Assembly: GCF_902702775.1 (NCBI RefSeq)
Contig: NZ_LR738724.1
Location: 1,426,001 to 1,490,000, forward strand
Direction of reading: 5' to 3'
Source of the DNA: Streptococcus suis
Lineage (GTDB): Bacteria; Bacillota; Bacilli; Lactobacillales; Streptococcaceae
DNA: 64,000 nucleotides
Position 1 is the stretch's first letter. Each line of letters begins with the position of its first letter. Below, piece after piece: positions 59,367 to 64,000 of this stretch. The notes under the pieces are model-generated. The model had not been told where the DNA came from. It saw only the letters and a program-made list of their open reading frames with translations, and ran no database searches. A program made the position numbers and the translations under genes.

Positions 59367-60057
59367 TCAATATCTGCGAATTCATTTGTTTGCTTTCTTT
59401 TTTCAAATAGGCAATCAGCATAGCTTGTATACTCAAAATAGAGAAACAGAGTAGGCAAGTTACCAAGAAGAAATTCAAAGGAAGATTATTAGTATTCACT
59501 AAAGGTGCCTGTCTTAAAAATCCATAATTTCCACCAGTTAAAAGAGCTACTCCTAGAATCAGCATATTCATAATAAGCGTATATTTCACTACCTCTTTCC
59601 CCTTCAACATCTCCCCTTCTAAATCAGATAACAGGTACAACATACAATTAACGGTCAAGGCATAGTGGCCAATAACAAAAGTAAAGAAGGTAAGGTGTGG
59701 GAAAGCAAATGGATCAAATACCGGATGAATAAAGGCCGAAAGCGATCCGAAAAGACCGAGATAAGCAAAATAACGTTTCAGAGGTCCGGGCTTCGCCCAA
59801 AGAATAAAGAGCATGGCCAAGCGACAATGATAAAAAGGAAGACTCTCTGAAAGAGGAAAATCAGCTACGATATACCAAGTATAAAGGGAGACAATCTGTA
59901 TAAATTGAAGCCACCAAAAAACAATATGAAACCATCTTTTTTGATAACAACGAAAACAAAGACGGAGCATGAAAAACCAAATAATCATGAGAAACAGATG
60001 TTCCAATACGTTCAGGTTCGGTGCTTCAGAAATCTGATTGCTAAAAAAATCACTCAT
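59359..60057 (-). CDS. TIGR02206 (YwaF) family membrane protein
   Basis: This 232-residue membrane protein has about seven helices. The family marks are LPFYHCRLAMLFIL (about 73-86) and HLTFFTFVIGHYALTVNCMLYLL (about 120-142), with LLTGGNYGFLRQAP near residue 172. Its function is unknown. It is convergent with the P-type ATPase and separate from murF. The start ATG 60057 has AAAGATG before it and is only moderately supported. Confidence 0.85.
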   Translation of the reverse strand: MSDFFSNQISEAPNLNVLEHLFLMIIWFFMLRLCFRCYQKRWFHIVFWWLQFIQIVSLYTWYIVADFPLSESLPFYHCRLAMLFILWAKPGPLKRYFAYLGLFGSLSAFIHPVFDPFAFPHLTFFTFVIGHYALTVNCMLYLLSDLEGEMLKGKEVVKYTLIMNMLILGVALLTGGNYGFLRQAPLVNTNNLPLNFFLVTCLLCFSILSIQAMLIAYLKKESKQMNSQILKK

Positions 60058-60130
60058 CTTTATTAAATTCCTCTCTTTTCTCAGAAGTTAGTATATCAAC
60101 TTTTCGATATTTTGACAAGACTTGCTAAAA

Positions 60131-60149
60131 AGAGAGGTCTTGCCTCTCT
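60131..60149 (-). terminator. murF terminator
   Basis: Minus-strand AGAGAGG and CCTCTCT pair around CAAGA, followed by TTTTTAGC. The stem touches the murF stop codon. Confidence 0.8.
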
Positions 60150-61509
60150 ACTTTTCTATTGCTTCCACCACTTTTCCAAGGTTCATAGAATTAGAGCCTT
60201 TAAAGAGGATTTGGTCTTTCCCACCAAGGACTTCCTTGACTTGCTTCACCAGGTCTTCAAATTGGTCCTGCTCTGCATTTTTCCTAAAGAAATAGACTTT
60301 TCCAATCGGAAACATCTGACTAGCCAGCTGGGCCAATTCTTCAATGTCCTGACCGTAGAAAATGACGGTGTCTAGCACATCAGGCGACAGGCTTAGAATC
60401 ATCTGATTGTGGAGATCGACTGACTGGCTACCCAGTTCTTTCATATCTGCTAAAACAGCGATTTTCTTGCCGCCTTCATTGGCTGGAATGCTAGAGAAGG
60501 TTTCCAAAATCAAGCGCATAGCGGTTGGATTGGCATTGTAGACATCGCTGAGTATGTCGGCTCCGTTGGCTGCTTTTTTCCACTCGGTGCGGTTGCGGGT
60601 CAAGTTAAGACTGGCAAGGGCCGACTTGATGGCCTCATCAGGCACACCCAAGGTCTTCCCCACATAGCTTGCTACCATGGCATTGGTGGCATTGTACTTG
60701 CCCGTTACTGGGAGGAAAATGTCGCCGTCCATAAAGTTGACGGTGAAGGTTAGGCTATCTTTTGACTCGACCAGACTGGTCACCTGCAAATCAGCCTGTT
60801 CACCGAAACGAATGAGTTCTACATGGCTCGGCAAGAGCTTATCCGCAATCGGATCTGCTGGAATCAAGAGTTTACTACCAGCTGTCATTCCATCCGCAAT
60901 CTGTAATTTTCCTTTGGCGATCTCTTCACGTGAGCCGAAAAATTCCAGATGGGCTTCTCCAAAAAGGGTAATAACTGATAGACTTGGTTTGGCAATTTCA
61001 GATAGGAGATGAATGTCTCCCAAGTGGTCTTGGCCCATTTCCAATACCAGTTTTTCTGTATCGTCAGGCATATGGAGGACGGTGTAAGGCAGACCAATTT
61101 CGTTGTTGTAGTTGCCTTGTGTCTTGTAAGTCTTGTAAGTCGTCGCCAGAACATCGTGAATCATGTCCTTGGTGGTCGTTTTACCGTTTGAGCCTGTCAC
61201 AGCAATGACTTCTACCCCTGTTTTCTCTAGGTAGTAGGCCGCTAATTGTTGAAGCGCAGCCAAGCAGTCATCTACTAGGATGTGGGGAACATCAAGGCTG
61301 ACTTCCGAAAGGGTTACTGCGCAGCCATTTTCAAAAGCTACAGGAATAAAGTCATGACCGTCACGCGCACCCTTTAGGGGAACAAAGAGGTCGCCAGTTG
61401 TGACGAGTCGGCTATCGAACTCGACCTTGTTGAGTGCTGTATCAGGATAAAGACTAATATCATTTTTTGCGCCCAAGACCTGAGCGACTTCGTGTAAGAT
61501 TAATTTCAT
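60148..61509 (-). CDS. murF: UDP-MurNAc-tripeptide--D-alanyl-D-alanine ligase
   Basis: MurF adds D-Ala-D-Ala to the UDP-MurNAc-tripeptide, the last cytosolic step of the wall precursor. The 453-residue Mur ligase has the P-loop VTGSNGKTTTKDM (about 105-117), LVLEMGQDHLGDI and LNLTRNRTEWK. The frame opens four codons earlier at a TTG, but ATG 61509 has GGAG six bases upstream. The substrate-maker ddl lies 2.3 kb upstream, separated by an exporter cassette. Confidence 0.97.
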   Translation of the reverse strand: MKLILHEVAQVLGAKNDISLYPDTALNKVEFDSRLVTTGDLFVPLKGARDGHDFIPVAFENGCAVTLSEVSLDVPHILVDDCLAALQQLAAYYLEKTGVEVIAVTGSNGKTTTKDMIHDVLATTYKTYKTQGNYNNEIGLPYTVLHMPDDTEKLVLEMGQDHLGDIHLLSEIAKPSLSVITLFGEAHLEFFGSREEIAKGKLQIADGMTAGSKLLIPADPIADKLLPSHVELIRFGEQADLQVTSLVESKDSLTFTVNFMDGDIFLPVTGKYNATNAMVASYVGKTLGVPDEAIKSALASLNLTRNRTEWKKAANGADILSDVYNANPTAMRLILETFSSIPANEGGKKIAVLADMKELGSQSVDLHNQMILSLSPDVLDTVIFYGQDIEELAQLASQMFPIGKVYFFRKNAEQDQFEDLVKQVKEVLGGKDQILFKGSNSMNLGKVVEAIEK

Positions 61510-61530
61510 TGTTTTCTCCAATAAACTAAA

Positions 61531-61559
61531 AAAGAGCTTTCGCTCTTTCTATTATACCA
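61531..61559 (-). promoter_or_regulatory. murF promoter overlapping the upstream terminator
   Basis: Minus-strand TGGTATAAT (61551-61559) is a perfect extended -10. The hairpin AAAGAGC/GCTCTTT (61531-61548) followed by TTTAG is the terminator of the ABC ATPase, but it lies inside the first bases of the murF transcript. Transcription that begins at this promoter starts within the hairpin and so avoids it. Confidence 0.6.
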
Positions 61560-61563
61560 CTTT

Positions 61564-62232
61564 TTATCGAACTTGAGTGAGGACACCATCTTTCATCTCA
61601 TATACCTTGTCACATTTTTCAATCATGCGCTGGTCATGCGTTACCATGATGATGGATTTGTTTCGTTCTTTGGCTTCCTTCACTAATAACTCAACCACTT
61701 CAAAAGCACGATTACTGTCTAGACTGGCTGTCGGTTCATCAGCAAGAATCAAGGCTGGATCATTGTAGAGCGCACGGGCAATAGCTACACGCTGCCGTTC
61801 TCCGCCTGACAAATCCTTAGGAAACTTGTTTTTGAGATGGTCCACACCCAATTCAGATAGAAGCTCATTTCGCTTGCTCGGATCAGCTTTCTTATTGACC
61901 TTATCAACCAAGGTTAATTGTTTTTCGACTGTTAAAAATGGGATCAAATTGGAAGCCTGCAAGACAAAACCAATGTTCTTATAGCGCAATTTGGCACGTT
62001 TTTTCTCAGGTAAATCAGAATAATCCGATTGATTGATTAAAACACGACCTGTTGTCGGCGTTTGTAAACCACCTGCCAAGGTCAAAAAAGTTGATTTCCC
62101 AGACCCGGACGGTCCGATGATTGCGACAAATTCGCCTTCTTCAATGCTAAAATTAGTCGGTTTAAGAGCCGTAATGGTTTGACTGCCATCTTGGAAGGTC
62201 TTACTAATATTTTCAAAAATAAGTGTTTTCAT
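61564..62232 (-). CDS. ABC transporter ATPase (MacB/LolD/HrtA type)
   Basis: This 222-residue ATPase of an FtsX-type exporter has Walker A GPSGSGKST (about 40-48), signature LSGGERQRVAIARAL (about 140) and Walker B LILADEPTASLDSN (about 160). The pattern is that of MacB/LolD and HrtA proteins, which drive export of heme, peptides or antimicrobials. It follows the permease by 9 bases. Confidence 0.92.
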   Translation of the reverse strand: MKTLIFENISKTFQDGSQTITALKPTNFSIEEGEFVAIIGPSGSGKSTFLTLAGGLQTPTTGRVLINQSDYSDLPEKKRAKLRYKNIGFVLQASNLIPFLTVEKQLTLVDKVNKKADPSKRNELLSELGVDHLKNKFPKDLSGGERQRVAIARALYNDPALILADEPTASLDSNRAFEVVELLVKEAKERNKSIIMVTHDQRMIEKCDKVYEMKDGVLTQVR

Positions 62233-62241
62233 AACAACCTC

Positions 62242-63318
62242 CTAAGATAGATTTCGTAATGGATCTACCTTAAAGATAGAACGTACAGAGAAACTAGCAC
62301 CCAATAGGGCAAATACAACTAGTGCTAGGCCGATTACAATATAGAAGGTCCAGTTATTCTCAAATGGAACAGCGCTTGGCAAGACAAGGGATGACAAATA
62401 AGTTCCAGCCAATCCAAGGACGGTTCCCAAACCAGCAAGTAGGAAGGTTTGAGCCAGTACAGAACCTGAAATATAGCCATTTGAAAGACCTTGAATTTTC
62501 ATCAAGCCAAAAATCGGTGATTTCTGTGTTGTCAAAACAAAGATAAAAATACCAATAACAATGGCTGAGATGACAATCAAGAATCCTATCATAAAGCCAA
62601 AGGTCATATTTTGTGCCTTATATCCTGGCAGATTTTCAATAAAGTCTGCAATGGCAACTTTTTCCAGCTCATCTGGTACAGAAGCGACATCTCCACGAAC
62701 GACAATGGCACTAGCAAGATTACTCGTTGCTGCTTGTTGTTTATCAGCCTGCATCAATTCTGCAAACGCCGTAATGTCCATATAGACAACAGGCGCCACT
62801 CCAAAATAAGCATTGTCTGTATAACCTACAATGGTCACTTTTTCATCAGTTCCCGACAGATAGACTTCATCACCTAGCCCAAAACCTTCTACTTCTGACA
62901 AGGTTTTGTCTACAACGACTTCTCCCGTTTTTTCATACAAACGACCTTCTACAATATTTGGGACGATAAAACTATCAGACTCAACGGCAAAGATGTTTAC
63001 CTTTTCTTTTTCGTCTGAGGTGGCATTTTCATCCACATAGGCAACTCCAGCTTGTTGGCGAATCAAGGCTTTGTCACCAGCGTCCACCCGATCAAGCAAG
63101 GCTGTATCAATTTTTGAAGCTGTTATCAAACGATTGCTTTCTGAATTAAGTAAGACATAATCTGCCTGCCACTTGTCAACAGCTGTTCTATTCTCCTGCA
63201 TGAGACCATAAGCCAAACCTGTCAGGAAAAAGACCAAGTAGGCTATAAGGACTAGCAGGCCCAAAATCAAGCCGTAACGCAACTTATTTTGTCGCATTTC
63301 TTCAATTGCTAAAAACAT
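62242..63318 (-). CDS. FtsX-type ABC transporter permease (HrtB-like)
   Basis: This 358-residue permease has one N-terminal helix (about 15-35), a large extracellular domain (about 38-225) and three C-terminal helices (about 235-345), the MacB/FtsX layout. YLSSLVLPSAVPFENNWTFYIVIG and FSVRSIFKVDPLRNLS at the end are typical. The resemblance to the heme exporter HrtB is in the beginning (RYGLILGLLVLIAYLVFFLTGLAYGL). Substrate not fixed. Its ATG directly follows the OsmC gene stop. Confidence 0.9.
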   Translation of the reverse strand: MFLAIEEMRQNKLRYGLILGLLVLIAYLVFFLTGLAYGLMQENRTAVDKWQADYVLLNSESNRLITASKIDTALLDRVDAGDKALIRQQAGVAYVDENATSDEKEKVNIFAVESDSFIVPNIVEGRLYEKTGEVVVDKTLSEVEGFGLGDEVYLSGTDEKVTIVGYTDNAYFGVAPVVYMDITAFAELMQADKQQAATSNLASAIVVRGDVASVPDELEKVAIADFIENLPGYKAQNMTFGFMIGFLIVISAIVIGIFIFVLTTQKSPIFGLMKIQGLSNGYISGSVLAQTFLLAGLGTVLGLAGTYLSSLVLPSAVPFENNWTFYIVIGLALVVFALLGASFSVRSIFKVDPLRNLS

Positions 63319-63699
63319 CTACTCCACACTTTCTAAGACATAAAAACTTGTCTCAAACTTCAAGTCTTCCCTCAAAAGATCTTTGACTTTACATTTCTTT
63401 TCCACATAGGCAAGAATCTCTTTCTGCTTTTGCGCTGAAACCGACTCTCCAATTCCAATCAACACCTCAAAATGCTGATTGTCCAAGCGACTCTCCACCT
63501 GAACAGGCATGGTTTTATTGCCTTCTTGGCTGGCATAGTAGCCCTGCACACACATGGTCACACAGGCAGCTAAGCCAATGTTCACAAGGCTTACGGGAGT
63601 TTCTCCCTGCTCTGTTACACCAAAAGTATGAACTGGTTCTCCATAACCTTGAGAAACTGCCTGAAACAGACCTTCCCCTTTTACCGTCGTTTGATACAT
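63319..63699 (-). CDS. OsmC-like protein
   Basis: This 126-residue OsmC/Ohr-fold protein belongs to the family of thiol peroxidases that detoxify organic hydroperoxides. NIGLAACVTMCVQGYYASQEG (about 42-62) holds cysteine, but the second conserved cysteine of Ohr/OsmC is not clear to me, so peroxidase activity is uncertain. The frame opens four codons earlier at a GTG, but ATG 63699 has GGAGGTGTTT before it. It heads the OsmC-permease-ATPase operon. Confidence 0.85.
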   Translation of the reverse strand: MYQTTVKGEGLFQAVSQGYGEPVHTFGVTEQGETPVSLVNIGLAACVTMCVQGYYASQEGNKTMPVQVESRLDNQHFEVLIGIGESVSAQKQKEILAYVEKKCKVKDLLREDLKFETSFYVLESVE

Positions 63700-63723
63700 A
63701 AACACCTCCACATACTTGAAACC

Positions 63724-63752
63724 ATTCTATTCTTTTTTGCAACCCTTTGCAA
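63724..63752 (-). promoter_or_regulatory. Promoter of the OsmC-ABC operon with repeated TTGCAA
   Basis: Minus-strand TTGCAA (63747-63752), exactly 17 bases, then TAGAAT (63724-63729). A second TTGCAA lies at 63737-63742, ten bases away, one helical turn. The hexamer is itself palindromic and could be a regulator site. Confidence 0.7.
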
Positions 63753-63770
63753 GAATGTGAACTAGAAAAA

Positions 63771-63789
63771 GATTGGAAATTTTCCAATC
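63771..63789 (-). terminator. ddl terminator
   Basis: Minus-strand GATTGGAAA and TTTCCAATC pair, followed by TTTTTC. Confidence 0.8.
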
Positions 63790-63802
63790 CTTTTCATTCT
63801 CA

Positions 63803-64000
63803 TTAAATCAAATGACTTTCACGTTTTTCAAACATTTCCTTGGCCAAACGAACAAGCTCTTCAATCAAGTCTGGGTAAGCAAGTCCCATATTATCCCAAA
63901 GGAGTGGATACATAGACCACTGAGTAAAGCCTGGCATGGTGTTGAGCTCATTCAGGAAGATGTCTCCGTCTTCAGTCAGGAAGAAATCACAGCGAGAAAG
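63803..64000 (-). CDS. ddl: D-alanine--D-alanine ligase, C-terminal end
   Basis: This is the last 65 codons of a gene that enters from the right edge. The end contains [25 protein letters not shown], the ATP-grasp metal and substrate block of Ddl (Glu and Asn of NELNTMPG), and then [13 protein letters not shown]. Ddl joins two D-alanines for MurF. The N-terminus and most of the protein lie outside the window. Confidence 0.95.
   Translation of the reverse strand, partial: LSRCDFFLTEDGDIFLNELNTMPGFTQWSMYPLLWDNMGLAYPDLIEELVRLAKEMFEKRESHLI

Noticed and set aside
1..64000. CRISPR array, prophage or integrative element
   Set aside because: No regularly spaced direct repeats, no integrase or phage structural genes and no tRNA attachment site were seen.

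Overview
The window is a stretch of an AT-rich Firmicute chromosome, and the gene set points to Streptococcus, most like the Streptococcus suis group. The species call is an inference. Supporting it are coiA/pepF/metG synteny, an exoA gene, a raffinose/melibiose msm-type operon with dexB and gtfA, yabA in a tmk-holB-yabA-rsmI operon, a CtsR-controlled clpP, extended -10 promoters (TGnTATAAT), and RUP-like miniature repeats whose ends match the pneumococcal RUP pattern. I see no rRNA, tRNA, CRISPR, prophage or intact insertion sequence. Most of the window is core genome.

Layout. 1-5 kb: pepF (cut by the window start), an unannotated small ORF with its own terminator, coiA (transformation) and metG. 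5-13 kb: poorly characterised envelope proteins (a two-helix protein, a DUF3885 protein, a CPBP protease, two tandem DUF975 membrane proteins, an APC amino-acid permease and a large membrane-anchored protein). 13-19 kb: exoA, a divergent CDF-like protein, and the operon serC-GNAT-serA-ogt-arsC family gene, interrupted by a hairpin-rich spacer. 19.5-22.3 kb: tmk-holB-yabA-rsmI. 22.4-27 kb: a YitT protein, xpaC-telA, a CBS protein and queH. 27-32 kb: the branched-chain amino-acid ABC system, with livJ and livHMGF on separate promoters that each carry a CodY-box-like sequence. 32-34 kb: ylbG, clpP, upp. 34-43.4 kb: msmR divergent from aga-msmE-msmF-msmG-gtfA-dexB. 43.4-45.6 kb: metC-patB (sulfur amino acids). 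45.8-47.7 kb: three tandem small membrane paralogs, trmN6 and a GIY-YIG protein. 47.7-50.6 kb: azoR, a GNAT acetyltransferase with a leader peptide, and cshA. 51-56.8 kb: a short YitT protein, a PH-domain protein, a membrane protein, an ABC exporter and prfC. 57-64 kb: a P-type ATPase, a TIGR02206 protein, murF, an FtsX-type ABC exporter with an OsmC protein, and the 3' end of ddl.

How the genes work together. The CodY-like boxes at livJ, livH and serC suggest that branched-chain amino-acid uptake and serine synthesis are controlled together by nutrition. The msm operon carries binding protein, two permeases and three glycosidic enzymes but no ABC ATPase, so it must borrow one. A 21-bp intercistronic hairpin probably protects the msmE message. 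MurF and Ddl act in consecutive steps of wall-precursor synthesis but are separated here by an exporter cassette.

The most interesting signal is the apparent translational attenuator in front of the GNAT gene at 48.9 kb. A 12-codon leader with a strong ribosome binding site ends inside a perfect 10-bp hairpin that hides the acetyltransferase ribosome binding site, which is the architecture of antibiotic-inducible resistance genes. Other points worth following are the small ORF between coiA and pepF, the apparently leaderless trmN6 promoter, and a family of short palindromes whose stems are kept by compensatory changes.
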